Source: Belliella calami (GTDB lineage Bacteria > Bacteroidota > Bacteroidia > Cytophagales > Cyclobacteriaceae). From it: 54,624 nt of DNA. Positions 44,790 through 54,284 of this stretch are shown piece by piece. The stretch spans positions 1 to 54,624 of the forward strand of contig NZ_JAKZGS010000022.1 of assembly GCF_022549695.1 (NCBI RefSeq), read 5' to 3'. The position numbers and the translations under genes are program-made. The notes under the pieces are model-generated. The model saw nothing but the letters and a program-made list of their open reading frames with translations. It was not told the DNA's origin and ran no database searches. Within the stretch, counting starts at the first letter, position 1. Each line of letters opens with the position of its first letter.

Positions 44790-44841
44790 AAATATTTTGT
44801 CGGAGGGAATTGTTTTTTAATTTCCCCCGACAAAAATATTC
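44790..44841. terminator. Bidirectional terminator between two lipoprotein genes
   Basis: Arms AATATTTTGTCGGAGGGAATT-like and its near complement enclose a T/A-rich loop. The stem of about 20 bp with a few mismatches overlaps the 3' end of the minus-strand gene. Confidence 0.75.
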
Positions 44842-45569
44842 TCTCCATCTTTTTGGAGAACAAAGCCCTTCCAAGCAAAAAGCAAATAATCCCCATCACT
44901 CCAGTTACCTTCTCCAGTCTTTTTTAATAGAATTCCTGTTTTGGAATTTGGTAGAAAAATTTCTGCATTTTCAGCACCATTATCAAAGTGAAGATAAGCT
45001 TGCACGCTATTGTCGATTTCTCCTTCTTCTATTTGATTCAGCTCGAATTCAAGTTCTGAAGGGTTTATACAATTGTTTGTCAATTGCGACTTAATAGCAT
45101 TTTTCTCAAAAAAACATTCTGACTCCAAAGCATCACAGTCCGTCAAATCGAATGTTAAACCATTGGTGAAACTCAATTTGGAAAGGTCTTTAAGCCTTAC
45201 TTCATTTTCATCAACAATAATTTCCCCAAAACCTTCAGTAATTTTACCTTCTGTAACCTGAAATGCAACCTGTCTTTTACTTTCCAAACCTTCAGAAGTA
45301 AATGAATAATCCCCAATCAGTTTGTCACCTTCAATTTTCCCTACGAATGTTCCAAAGTTTTGGTCTTTTTCTAAAATCGAATAAACAAGTTCTCCTTGAA
45401 CAGTATCATCAACTTGATTGATTTTGAATCCAGCTACAGAACCATTTGATTCGTAGTAATAGCAACCGGTTTCAATTTTGACTTCATTTGATTCAGTTAC
45501 TGACTTTTTACTTTGGCCACAGGAGAAAAGTGTAGCTAACAATAATATCAGGAGAGAGCCATTTTTCAT
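44817..45569 (-). CDS. Lipoprotein of unknown function
   Basis: 250 aa. SPII signal with the lipobox TLFSC (Cys17), followed by GQSKKS. Mature part has repeated beta strands (for example GCYYYESNGSVAGFKIN, LVYSILEK, LIGDYSFTSEG) like the lipoproteins that carry an AAA/META-like beta domain, plus two Cys in the centre (ESECFFEKNAIKSQLTNNC). I do not recognise a family. Convergent with the preceding lipoprotein gene, with a shared terminator. Upstream 45570-45796 holds no gene. Confidence 0.65.
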   Translation of the reverse strand: MKNGSLLILLLATLFSCGQSKKSVTESNEVKIETGCYYYESNGSVAGFKINQVDDTVQGELVYSILEKDQNFGTFVGKIEGDKLIGDYSFTSEGLESKRQVAFQVTEGKITEGFGEIIVDENEVRLKDLSKLSFTNGLTFDLTDCDALESECFFEKNAIKSQLTNNCINPSELEFELNQIEEGEIDNSVQAYLHFDNGAENAEIFLPNSKTGILLKKTGEGNWSDGDYLLFAWKGFVLQKDGENIFVGGN

Positions 45570-45796
45570 GTGTTTATAATTTGTTTTTCAGAGGTCATCC
45601 CAATTGGTCGGGACAGGCTATGGAATCTCGCATGGTTGATAATCATCCCAGTGTGTGATGTTCTTCGTCATGCTTGTTTTCATATGCTTGATGTCGGATG
45701 GTTAAAGGTGTTTAAATTAAATCATCTATAAATATGCCACTTATTAAAAAAGTAACAATAATTTAAGTTCTTCAACTTCTTCACAATTTTTGCTTC

Positions 45797-46396
45797 TTAT
45801 TTTCTTCCAAAGAAATAATTCACACCGAGATTTACTTGCCCTAAGTTTATTTGGAAATTATTTTCTTCTAAGTAGCCGGTATTCCAATTAGATTGGTAAA
45901 AAACTTCACCAATGCTGGCATCAAACCCCCATTTTTGATTTGGCATAAATGTAAATGCTGGGCGTAGCGAAAGATAGACTCTTGTACTGCTCTCTTCATA
46001 CAACGATGAATTCAAGTCTCTATTTATTGTTCCAACCAAACCTTTTCCTTCTAAACTGAAAAAGAACTTTTCTGATATTGAAAAGAATTTTCTCGCAAAA
46101 AGGCCACCTGCAAAACCTGAAACTTTCAAATCTTCAAAAAGATTTGTAACAGGATTAATGTTTGGACGATTGGATGAAACAAAATTCACAACCGGTCCTA
46201 CAGCCCACGATTCATTTATAAAAAAGCCTGTTTGCCCATTAAGGGAAAAGAGAGTGTTAGCAGGATTGTTGGAAGCTGAAAAATTAGTTTTTGTTGAGAA
46301 ATAAGTCATATTTCCACCAACATATTTCGTTCCTTTTGAGAATTGCCCAAAAGAAGCCATTGGCACAAATGCCAAGAGAATTAGAAGTTTTTTCAT
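45797..46396 (-). CDS. Outer-membrane beta-barrel protein (probable)
   Basis: 199 aa with a Sec signal peptide (MKKLLILLAFVPMASFGQ) and a mature part made of alternating hydrophobic and polar strands. It ends in aromatic-rich LGVNYFFG before RK, close to a barrel C-terminus. Fits PF13568/OMP_b-brl-like proteins, which are abundant in Bacteroidota. Function not known. Lies alone and on the same strand as the upstream orphan gene. Confidence 0.65.
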   Translation of the reverse strand: MKKLLILLAFVPMASFGQFSKGTKYVGGNMTYFSTKTNFSASNNPANTLFSLNGQTGFFINESWAVGPVVNFVSSNRPNINPVTNLFEDLKVSGFAGGLFARKFFSISEKFFFSLEGKGLVGTINRDLNSSLYEESSTRVYLSLRPAFTFMPNQKWGFDASIGEVFYQSNWNTGYLEENNFQINLGQVNLGVNYFFGRK

Positions 46397-46764
46397 TTAT
46401 TGGATTTTAGAATATTGGTGAAATGTAGTAATAATATTTCTTTTTCAAACGAATTATTTTTTAATAGAAAATTACTCTGTTTTATTTAAGAAAAACACCT
46501 TCAAAATAATTGAAATGAATCGTTAAAAACCTAAGCATGCAAATACAAAAACTTCGATAATAAAACTTAAAATGACTGAATCATAGGGAAGATTGACTTT
46601 CGTGAATTGAAAAAAATTCTAGAAAACAGTAAAATTTATTATACACAGATAACTTTTACTTTTATACCTATTAGTTACTATACTTTTCTATTAGTTTAAA
46701 ATCACAAAATCTTAGATATTTCAATTATCTTTTTTTTTGAAAATGGTAGTTAAGCTAATAATTT
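46397..46764. other. Gene-free AT-rich gap
   Basis: I see no coding frame, hairpin array or RNA gene in this 368-bp stretch. It is very AT-rich and may hold the promoter of the gene at 45797-46396. Confidence 0.5.
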
Positions 46765-47646
46765 TTATTTATTCAAATTATTTGAAGTATCTTTTATCAT
46801 CGTTGTTTTTTGGACAGATATTGAATTTTCTTTAAGGTAAATTTGAAAAGTATTTCTATTTAAATTAACTGGTTTGCCATTGAACCATCGATAATAATCC
46901 AATGAAATATCTCTGACCTTTTCTGGATTGTCAATACAATCATTGATACTGCCGGTAGCCAAATCCACTATTGATTTGAGGTCTCTATCTTGATAAAATT
47001 TTTTTTCTTTTGAATCGCATTGCAAATATATTCGCTTTGGCTTTGGAATTTTTTGATTTAATAAAAATAGTTCAAGAAATTTAATAGAGTTTTTTTGTTG
47101 ACTTTCATTGTTTCCAAATCTAGAGTCTTCATCAGAAAGCCATAAGATATTAGTGTTTTTTATCTTGGAAGCCAAGAAAGCATAAACTGAAAAGGTTAAA
47201 ATCATTTCTGCCAAAATATGTGGTTTCCATTTTCCAAAGCCTTTTGCTTCAAAATGCTCTATTAAAGTGTCTTTAGAAAAATTATTGACAACTTCCTTGT
47301 TAATAACTAGTGTAAATAAATACCCTTTCATTTGATCTATTATTTCTAAATAATCAGGTAAAAGACGTTTTCTTTGTTTGTCCTGAAAGACTTTCTTAAA
47401 ATCAAAAAATGAATTCTCGGGAATTCTATTTAATTCCCGAAATTGATTCAATCTTTCTGAGTGTAATAAAAGTTCATTATCATCTGTTACTAAAAATGAA
47501 TATACGCTAAAGTTGTTTCTTTTTCCATTTTCTATATAATCTGAAATTATAAAAATATCATTACCAAGAATAGGATTTAGCTCTGTAAGTTCTTTGAAAT
47601 TATCTTTTATATATAGATCGTCAAGTATTTTCTGAACGTTTATCAT
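46765..47646 (-). CDS. Orphan protein, very distantly DUF3800-like
   Basis: 293 aa with no signal peptide or transmembrane segment, so probably cytoplasmic. I do not recognise a family with confidence. A short region (ILWLSDEDSRF, then IYLQCDSKEKKF and SIVDLATGSINDC) slightly recalls DUF3800 RNase-H-fold proteins of defence and mobile contexts, but it is not a clear match. Its AT-rich codon use differs from the peptidase gene upstream, and AT-rich DNA surrounds it. These signs hint at horizontal acquisition. Confidence 0.6.
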   Translation of the reverse strand: MINVQKILDDLYIKDNFKELTELNPILGNDIFIISDYIENGKRNNFSVYSFLVTDDNELLLHSERLNQFRELNRIPENSFFDFKKVFQDKQRKRLLPDYLEIIDQMKGYLFTLVINKEVVNNFSKDTLIEHFEAKGFGKWKPHILAEMILTFSVYAFLASKIKNTNILWLSDEDSRFGNNESQQKNSIKFLELFLLNQKIPKPKRIYLQCDSKEKKFYQDRDLKSIVDLATGSINDCIDNPEKVRDISLDYYRWFNGKPVNLNRNTFQIYLKENSISVQKTTMIKDTSNNLNK

Positions 47647-47711
47647 TTTACATTTATCACATTTGTTTTTTTAATTCAAAATTGAATGTAAGAATTAATT
47701 TGATTTACATA

Positions 47712-49001
47712 TTATTTTTGTAGTAATCGATAAACAAACAAAGTACTTCTTTTGATCAAGTCGGGGTACTGTTTCAAATTTATCGTTTCGGCGGGTGAGT
47801 GAGCACCACTTCCAGAAGCTCCAATGCCATCAATGCAATCCAAATAATCAGCCACATAAGAAATATCGCCTGCTCCTCTTGAGCCTGGATCTCCAGCTTT
47901 TACTTCACCAAATCCCATCTCAGTACTTACTTTGTTGAGAATGTTGACCAGTGCCATGTTTCCTTCTGTGGGAGGCATTGAAGGAATTCCGTCTTCAAAT
48001 TCAATTTCAGCTGTAGTGCTATTCAAGTTTTGAGAAACAATTTGTCTCATCTTTTCTCGTGCAGTTTCTTTCTGTTCTTCACCCAAAAATCTTAAATCTC
48101 CTGTGACAAAAGCTTCTCTTGATATAATGTTGGTTTTTCCTAGGGCTTCACCTTTTCCGCTTACTGGGTCATAAAGCACGTCTGAGCCCCCAATGATTTG
48201 TCCGGGGTTGAATGTCAAATACTGTTCATCTGCCAACTGTACTCTGAAATCATTTAGGATTCTAGAGGCTTCAAAGATTGCTCCATAACCAGCATTACCT
48301 CCAAATACTCCAGATGAATGTACTTGTTTGCCAGTAGTCTTCAATGTCCAGCCTGAAGCACCTCTTCGGGCAACTGTAGCTATATTGAATCCTTGAGCAG
48401 TTTCATAACCCAATGCAATGTCATGCTGCTTGGCTCTTTCTACAAAATCCAACCTGCTTACCCAACTTGGTTTTCCAGAATTTTCCTCATCTCCTGTGAA
48501 GTAGACCGTAATGGTTCGGTCTTCCAATAAACCCATGTCATGCAATGCCTTCAAGCTTGCGAAAATCATCGCATTACCACCTTTCATATCATTTACTCCC
48601 TGTCCTTTAGCCGTTTTTTCATCTACGATGGAAAAGGGATAAAATGGCATGTCCTTTTCAAAAACAGTGTCCAAATGGCCAATAAAGAAGAGTTTTTTGC
48701 CTTTGTTTCCTTTTCTGCTAGCCACAAAATGTCCAGCTCTCTGAAGTGAATCTGGCAAAGTGATCCATTCTATTTGAAAACCGATTTTAGCAAATTCCCT
48801 TTCATAGACTTTGGCAACTTCCCGTACTCCCTTGAGGTTGAATGTCCCAGAGTTAATATTTACTGTTTCCTCTAAAAGTTTGATTGTTTCACTATAATTT
48901 TTTTCAATGGCTTCAATAAGTTTTTGTTCTACTTTACTGAGCTGCTGGGCCGAAATCTGAAAAGAAATCAAAAGTAAAAAGACAATAATTAGCTTCTTCA
49001 T
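47712..49001 (-). CDS. M20 family metallopeptidase, exported
   Basis: 429 aa. Signal peptide MKKLIIVFLLLISFQISAQ at the N-terminus. The zinc-peptidase motifs are GHLDTV (His109, Asp111), GVNDMKGG (Asp138), DEENSGK (Glu172-Glu173) and a C-terminal GAHSPAET that gives the last ligand. The closest family idea is a carboxypeptidase G2-like or aminoacylase-like enzyme of the M20 group, acting on peptides or N-acylated amino acids in the periplasm. It lies two bases from the adjacent lipoprotein gene, and the two are probably one transcript. Substrate unknown. Confidence 0.88.
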   Translation of the reverse strand: MKKLIIVFLLLISFQISAQQLSKVEQKLIEAIEKNYSETIKLLEETVNINSGTFNLKGVREVAKVYEREFAKIGFQIEWITLPDSLQRAGHFVASRKGNKGKKLFFIGHLDTVFEKDMPFYPFSIVDEKTAKGQGVNDMKGGNAMIFASLKALHDMGLLEDRTITVYFTGDEENSGKPSWVSRLDFVERAKQHDIALGYETAQGFNIATVARRGASGWTLKTTGKQVHSSGVFGGNAGYGAIFEASRILNDFRVQLADEQYLTFNPGQIIGGSDVLYDPVSGKGEALGKTNIISREAFVTGDLRFLGEEQKETAREKMRQIVSQNLNSTTAEIEFEDGIPSMPPTEGNMALVNILNKVSTEMGFGEVKAGDPGSRGAGDISYVADYLDCIDGIGASGSGAHSPAETINLKQYPDLIKRSTLFVYRLLQK

Positions 49002-49003
49002 AT

Positions 49004-49651
49004 CTATTTGACCTCAATATTTGTGAACCAAATGAATTTCACTCCTTGATCATTGTAATGCTCTGTAGCGAAAGTGACACCTTCAAAAGTTTGCTCAGTT
49101 TCCCAAGTGAATGCCCTTCCTTCTGTTCCATTTCCTTTTCTAAATACCCATTCTCGGATCATAAAAGCTTCGTCTAAATAAAGGTCATAAGCATCTCCTG
49201 GTGTATAGCCATCTTCATTGTTGTAAACAATGGTAAGTTTGGTGCCTACTTCTCCAGAAATAGGGGAAGGGACATCTTTGGATTCTTCATAGGTATATCC
49301 TGAGTCCCACATCAGTTGGAATGGGTACATCAACCAATACTTGTCATTGATAAACCCTGCATCTGCTTTTGGCAATTTTTCATGTGGAAGATCAAGACTG
49401 TAAGTGTAACTTGTGTCAGCATCAGCAAAATAGACAGTACGCTCTTGGATGTTCCATTTCCAATCTCTTGTTCGAACTATATCTCCCGCTTGGACATTCC
49501 AAGTGTATGCAATGGAATTGATTTTTTCGAAATTTTCAAATCCATAGGCTTTAGCCACTTTTTGGGGTGTGCTAAGTTCTTCTTTTTGTGTGGAGCAGGC
49601 GAGAATAGCTATACAGATTAAAGCGGAAATCAAGAATGTTTGCAGTTTCAT
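49004..49651 (-). CDS. Lipoprotein upstream of the M20 peptidase
   Basis: 215 aa from ATG 49651, which creates a clean SPII signal with the lipobox ILAC (Cys at ~15); an earlier in-frame ATG at 49738 would put a second hydrophobic stretch in front. The mature part begins with TPQKVAKAYGFENFEKINSIAYTWNV and has strand-rich DWKWNIQERTVYF, which is close to outer-membrane lipoprotein-sorting-like (LolA/LolB-fold) proteins. Function unknown; the adjacent peptidase gene suggests a shared periplasmic process. Confidence 0.65.
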   Translation of the reverse strand: MKLQTFLISALICIAILACSTQKEELSTPQKVAKAYGFENFEKINSIAYTWNVQAGDIVRTRDWKWNIQERTVYFADADTSYTYSLDLPHEKLPKADAGFINDKYWLMYPFQLMWDSGYTYEESKDVPSPISGEVGTKLTIVYNNEDGYTPGDAYDLYLDEAFMIREWVFRKGNGTEGRAFTWETEQTFEGVTFATEHYNDQGVKFIWFTNIEVK

Positions 49652-49782
49652 AATGAGGAAGATAAGTGATTGAAAGTACAATTTAATCGATTCTACAGTT
49701 AAAAAAAGAACCATCAGCAAATAAATGCTGATGGTCATTGTGATTTTGCTATATCATCCTGTCAGATAATATCTTTTTGAGC

Positions 49783-51090
49783 TTATTCTATCCTTACGAT
49801 ATCTGCTCCAAGTGCATTCAATCGCTGATCTATATATTGGTATCCACGATCGATTTGCTCAATATTATCTATGACAGAAGTTCCTTCTGCAGAAAGTGCA
49901 GCGATCAACAATGCTACACCCGCTCTGATGTCAGGAGAAGTCATGCGAATACCCCGCAATGCATATTTTCTGTCAAGGCCAATTACTGTTGCTCTATGTG
50001 GATCACAAAGTATGATTTGAGCTCCCATGTCTATCAGTTTATCTACGAAGAAAAGTCGGCTTTCAAACATCTTTTGGTGAACCAAGACGGTTCCTTTAGC
50101 TTGTGTCGCAGTTACCAAAATGATGCTCAATAGGTCAGGAGTGAATCCAGGCCAAATAGCATCTGCGACGGTCAGGATGGAGCCATCTATAAATGTGTCG
50201 ATTTCATAATGCTTTTGCGCAGGAATGTGAATATCATCACCTCGAAATTCCAAATTTATTCCCATCCTTCTGAATGTATCTGGGATTATCCCCAATCTAT
50301 GGATTTGGGCATCTTTGATGGTGATTTCTGATTGGGTCATAGCAGCAAGGCCGATAAATGATCCAATCTCAATCATATCTGGAAGTAATGTGTGCTCCGT
50401 TCCTTTGAGTGACTTCACTCCTTCTATGTTCAATAAGTTAGAACCAATTCCAGAAATCTTAGCTCCCATTCTATTGAGCATTTCACAAAGCTGTTGCAAG
50501 TACGGTTCGCATGCAGCATTATAGATGGTAGTTTTTCCCTCCGCCAAAACTGCTGCCATGACGATATTTGCTGTACCTGTTACAGAAGCTTCGTCGAGAA
50601 GCATGTATGCCCCTTTGAGGTTTTTGCCGTCGATATGGTAGATTTCCCTTTTATTGTCATATCTGAACTCTGCTCCAAGTTTCTGAAAACCCGTAAAGTG
50701 GGTGTCCATCCTTCTTCTTCCGATCTTATCTCCTCCTGGTTTTGAAAGCTTGCCAGTTCCAAATCTTGCCAAAAGTGGCCCTAAAATCATCACAGATCCT
50801 CTAAGCGAAGAAGCTTTTTTCAAAAAGTCTTCTGTATCCAAATATTTCAAGTCAATCTGATCAGCTTGGAAAGTGTAAGATTCTGGACCGATTTTTTCCA
50901 CTTTCACACCCATATCCCCAAGCAATTCTATTAGCTTGTTTACATCGCGGATGTTGGGTATTTTATTGATGGTGATTTTTTCCGGAGAAAGTAAAACTGC
51001 GCAAAGAATTTGAAGCGCTTCGTTTTTTGCTCCTTGAGGTGTGATTTCGCCTTTTAGTTTTAATCCACCTTTTACTCTGAATGAAGACAT
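49783..51090 (-). CDS. murA: UDP-GlcNAc 1-carboxyvinyltransferase MurA
   Basis: 435 aa. Catalyses the first committed step of peptidoglycan synthesis, transfer of enolpyruvate from PEP to UDP-GlcNAc. The N-terminal KGGLKLKGEITPQGAKNEAL and the RRRMDTHFTGFQKLGAEF block are typical. The residue that is Cys115 in E. coli is Asp121 here (PGGDKIG instead of PGGC-IG). Enzymes with Asp at this position are active and resist fosfomycin, which alkylates the Cys. It directly follows the DUF4290-like gene, with no gap, so both are likely co-transcribed. Catalytic Asp and other active-site residues appear intact. Confidence 0.95.
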   Translation of the reverse strand: MSSFRVKGGLKLKGEITPQGAKNEALQILCAVLLSPEKITINKIPNIRDVNKLIELLGDMGVKVEKIGPESYTFQADQIDLKYLDTEDFLKKASSLRGSVMILGPLLARFGTGKLSKPGGDKIGRRRMDTHFTGFQKLGAEFRYDNKREIYHIDGKNLKGAYMLLDEASVTGTANIVMAAVLAEGKTTIYNAACEPYLQQLCEMLNRMGAKISGIGSNLLNIEGVKSLKGTEHTLLPDMIEIGSFIGLAAMTQSEITIKDAQIHRLGIIPDTFRRMGINLEFRGDDIHIPAQKHYEIDTFIDGSILTVADAIWPGFTPDLLSIILVTATQAKGTVLVHQKMFESRLFFVDKLIDMGAQIILCDPHRATVIGLDRKYALRGIRMTSPDIRAGVALLIAALSAEGTSVIDNIEQIDRGYQYIDQRLNALGADIVRIE

Positions 51091-51762
51091 TTATCTACGT
51101 TTTTTGGAATGACCGCCGTTATTGTTATTTCTTCTTCTATTGTTTCCGCTGAAGTTTCTGCGGTTGCTTCCTGAATTTTCCGCTTCGATTGGAATCTTAA
51201 AGTCCCTTCTTGTATTGGTTTCGAAAAGCCCCATTTCCTTCACCTTTTCCAGGTCTATGTGTAACTTTCCTTTAGAGAGTGTTTTGATATCATCCAAAAT
51301 GATTTGATCATCAAAGTTGTCTCTGTTCCATGTCGAATGAAAACTTCTCATCAACTGACCAATGTAAATGATGGCAGCTTCCTGTTCTTCATCGTCTTCT
51401 ATTTCTACAGCTTTTTCGATTAGCTTTTCAATGTTTCTACCGTAGTGCTTAAATTTCACTTCATCAACGGGATAACCGATTGGAAGTGGTTTTTTACCTA
51501 GCAATTCTTTCTCAGGCATTGGGTAAGGACCATCTACTTCTAAGGTGAAGTCTGACATGATATACAAATCATCCCAAAGTTTTTGGTCACTTTCCAGCTT
51601 GAGGTTGGGGTTCAGTTGCTTGATGATTTCAACAAGCGTGTAGGCACTTTGTGTTCGCCTTTCACGATCCTCAATACCAGTCACATGCATGACTAGCCTT
51701 TGGATATTTTTTCCGTATTCTTTCAAAATGACTGTATGTTTATTTTCTTCTAAATTATTCAT
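51091..51762 (-). CDS. DUF4290-like protein with basic RN-rich tail
   Basis: 223 aa from ATG 51762 (an in-frame ATG at 51774 adds four residues). The folded part (from MNNLEENKHTVILKEYG, including RLVMHVTGIEDRERRTQSAY, to about residue 185) resembles the Bacteroidota-specific DUF4290 family. The C-terminal 40 residues are low complexity, Arg- and Asn-rich (RNFSGNNRRRNNNNGG), which suggests nucleic-acid or acidic-surface binding. It abuts murA with no spacer, so it is probably co-expressed with it. Function unknown; a link to cell-wall synthesis is only suggested by neighbourhood. Confidence 0.75.
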   Translation of the reverse strand: MNNLEENKHTVILKEYGKNIQRLVMHVTGIEDRERRTQSAYTLVEIIKQLNPNLKLESDQKLWDDLYIMSDFTLEVDGPYPMPEKELLGKKPLPIGYPVDEVKFKHYGRNIEKLIEKAVEIEDDEEQEAAIIYIGQLMRSFHSTWNRDNFDDQIILDDIKTLSKGKLHIDLEKVKEMGLFETNTRRDFKIPIEAENSGSNRRNFSGNNRRRNNNNGGHSKKRR

Positions 51763-51972
51763 GACCAGCACCATTCATAATATCGTGATGAAGTTACAAA
51801 AAATCTCACAATATCAGGTCTGACTTATTTAATGCTTCTAGCAACTTTATTTGCTGTATTGGACTTGTGTTTAGATGATTTACATCGATTAAGTTTAGAT
51901 GATTTAATCTCTGTCTTTCAAATCTATAAGAATCATCTGCAATTAAATGATAATAATTGAGAATACACTGAG

Positions 51973-54228
51973 TTATTCCATTATTCGAAGCTTTGCAAAG
52001 CTAAGTAATAAAGTCTTTTCTCCAAAATTCTCGAATTCTATCGTTGCTTTTTTATTGATTCCTTCTACCTCTATCTTCAAAACCTTGCCAAAACCGAATT
52101 TCGGATGCTCGACTTTCATACCTTCACCAAGATTGTTGGTGTTTGAGGGTTTGAAGTCTGGGCTTGGTGTATGAACTTTAGCAGTAGTTTGTGGTCGCAT
52201 GGATGGGTTTTTCTTGATCCCAATGAATCCATTCCTGCCTTCACTCCCTTCATTTCGCAATGCACCTGCCGGTGAAGCTGTCATACGCTTATTCACGCGG
52301 ATACATGCAGGATCTACTTCTTCAAGAAATCTACTTGGCTCACAGTTCAACAGCCTCCCATAGCGATACCTTGTCAAGGCATACGTAAGGTAAAGCTTGT
52401 CCATTGCTCTGGTAGATGCTACATAAAATAGTCGTCTTTCTTCCTCTAAATCCTCACGGCTTTGCATCATCATCTGGGAAGGAAAAAGATCTTCTTCCAT
52501 TCCTACGACAAATACTTGCTTAAATTCTAGCCCTTTTGAAGCGTGAATACTCATTAATGTAACACAATCTGTGGTGTCCTTGTCCCTATCGTTGTCAGTT
52601 AAAAGAGCAATTTCCTGAAGAAAAGCCCCTAAAGATTTATCCTCATTTTCCGGATTGTCCACATATTCTTTGATCGCATTGAGCAATTCTTGGACGTTTT
52701 CATACCGATTGAGACCTTCAATAGTCTTATCTTCATATAGATCTCTAAGCAGTCCAGACTGTTTGGAGATAGATGAGGCTGCTTCAAATGCATCTTTCCG
52801 TTCGACTTCAATGCTAAAGCTTTTGATCATTGTCGTGAAATCTTCTACAGCGTTGGAAGCTCTTCCAGACAAGAAACTGTTGGCATTTGTCATTACTTCC
52901 CAAAGGGGAATGTCATGCTCATAAGCAGCGACAAGCATTTTTTCTACAGAGGTATCACCAATACCCCTTTTTGGATAATTGATGATTCTTTTGAAAGCTT
53001 CTTCATCGTCCCTATTGACCACAAAGCGCATGTAAGCCATCAAATCTTTGATCTCTTTTCTTTGGTAGAATGACAAGCCACCGACAATCTTGTAGGTGAT
53101 GTTCATCTTTCTCAAAGCTTCTTCCATTGACCTAGACTGGGAATTGGTTCGATAAAGGATGGCAAAATCACTGTTGTCCAGTTTCTTGTTGTTTTTCTCC
53201 TCAAAAATCGTTGTAGCAACTACTCTTCCTTCTTCACTGTCTGAACTTGCCTTGATGAGTTCGATCATGTCTCCTTCATCATTTTGGGTCCAAACGTTCT
53301 TTTTGAGTTGAGCTTTGTTTTTGGCAATGATGCTGTTGGCTGCTTGTACGATGTTTTTGGTCGATCTATAGTTTTGTTCGAGTTTGACTACAAAAAGGTC
53401 AGGGTAATCTTTTTCGAAATTTAAGATGTTTTGGATATCCGCACCACGGAAAGCATAGATACTTTGTGCATCATCGCCAACCACACAGATATTTTGGTGA
53501 ACCGCAGCCAGTTTTTTGGTAATTAGATATTGAGAAAGGTTGGTATCTTGAAACTCATCGACCATCACGTACTTGAAGCGTTGTTGATATTTGTTCAAGA
53601 CATCAAGATGATCTCTGAAGAGTACGTTTGTGTTGAAAAGCAAATCATCAAAATCCATTGCAGAGGATTTGAAAAGTCGTTTTTGGTAGATTTTGTAAAT
53701 TTCCCCCATCTTTGGTTTCATTGCTGCATCATCATCTGCCTTGATGTAGGGATCAGTGAGATAAGTTTCCCATGAAATCAACCTGTTTTTGGCGCCTGAA
53801 ATTCTAGAAAGTACAGTGTTTGCTTTGTAAACCTTATCATCAAGCTTCATTTCTCTTACTATAGAACGGATGAGAGATTTGCTATCATCGGAGTCGTAAA
53901 TAGTGAAATTGGAAGGGTAGCCGAGTTTTTCGGCTTCGACACGAAGTATTTTGGCAAAAGTAGAGTGAAAAGTTCCCATCCAGGTATTTCGAGCTTCTAA
54001 ACCTATCAGTCTTTCAATCCGACCCTTCATTTCTGCTGCAGCCTTGTTGGTAAAGGTCAATGAAAGAATGTTGAAAGGGTCAACACCTTTGGCATGGATC
54101 AAGTGGGCGATCCGGTAAGTGAGCACCCTTGTTTTGCCCGATCCGGCACCTGCGATGATCATCACAGGCCCATCAGTATGTTCTACAGCTTCTTTTTGTG
54201 GGGGGTTTAGTCCTTTAAGGTAATCCAT
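51973..54228 (-). CDS. UvrD/PcrA-type DNA helicase
   Basis: 751 aa superfamily 1A ATP-dependent 3'-5' DNA helicase. Walker A AGAGSGKT lies near residues 27-34, followed by LTFTNKAAAEM (motif Ia), VDEFQDTN (motif II), DDAQSIYAFRGA (motif III), EQNYRSTKNI (motif IV), MSIHASKGLEF (motif V) and VASTRAMDKLYL (motif VI). The start at ATG 54228 gives MDYLKGLNPPQKEAV, the family's typical opening; ATG 54243 adds five residues. It functions in DNA repair and clearing of replication forks, as UvrD or PcrA. The C-terminal tail ends with a Tudor-like region (EGMKVEHPKFGFGKVLKIE) that in PcrA binds RNA polymerase. Confidence 0.93.
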   Translation of the reverse strand: MDYLKGLNPPQKEAVEHTDGPVMIIAGAGSGKTRVLTYRIAHLIHAKGVDPFNILSLTFTNKAAAEMKGRIERLIGLEARNTWMGTFHSTFAKILRVEAEKLGYPSNFTIYDSDDSKSLIRSIVREMKLDDKVYKANTVLSRISGAKNRLISWETYLTDPYIKADDDAAMKPKMGEIYKIYQKRLFKSSAMDFDDLLFNTNVLFRDHLDVLNKYQQRFKYVMVDEFQDTNLSQYLITKKLAAVHQNICVVGDDAQSIYAFRGADIQNILNFEKDYPDLFVVKLEQNYRSTKNIVQAANSIIAKNKAQLKKNVWTQNDEGDMIELIKASSDSEEGRVVATTIFEEKNNKKLDNSDFAILYRTNSQSRSMEEALRKMNITYKIVGGLSFYQRKEIKDLMAYMRFVVNRDDEEAFKRIINYPKRGIGDTSVEKMLVAAYEHDIPLWEVMTNANSFLSGRASNAVEDFTTMIKSFSIEVERKDAFEAASSISKQSGLLRDLYEDKTIEGLNRYENVQELLNAIKEYVDNPENEDKSLGAFLQEIALLTDNDRDKDTTDCVTLMSIHASKGLEFKQVFVVGMEEDLFPSQMMMQSREDLEEERRLFYVASTRAMDKLYLTYALTRYRYGRLLNCEPSRFLEEVDPACIRVNKRMTASPAGALRNEGSEGRNGFIGIKKNPSMRPQTTAKVHTPSPDFKPSNTNNLGEGMKVEHPKFGFGKVLKIEVEGINKKATIEFENFGEKTLLLSFAKLRIME

Positions 54229-54284
54229 CGTTATTCTTTCCATTCTACAAGTTTCAAAGTTAATGGATTTTTTGGCTTTAATTA

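Noticed and set aside
44817-45094. Plus-strand frame across the lipoprotein gene end
   Set aside because: It is a shadow of the minus-strand lipoprotein gene and terminator hairpin.
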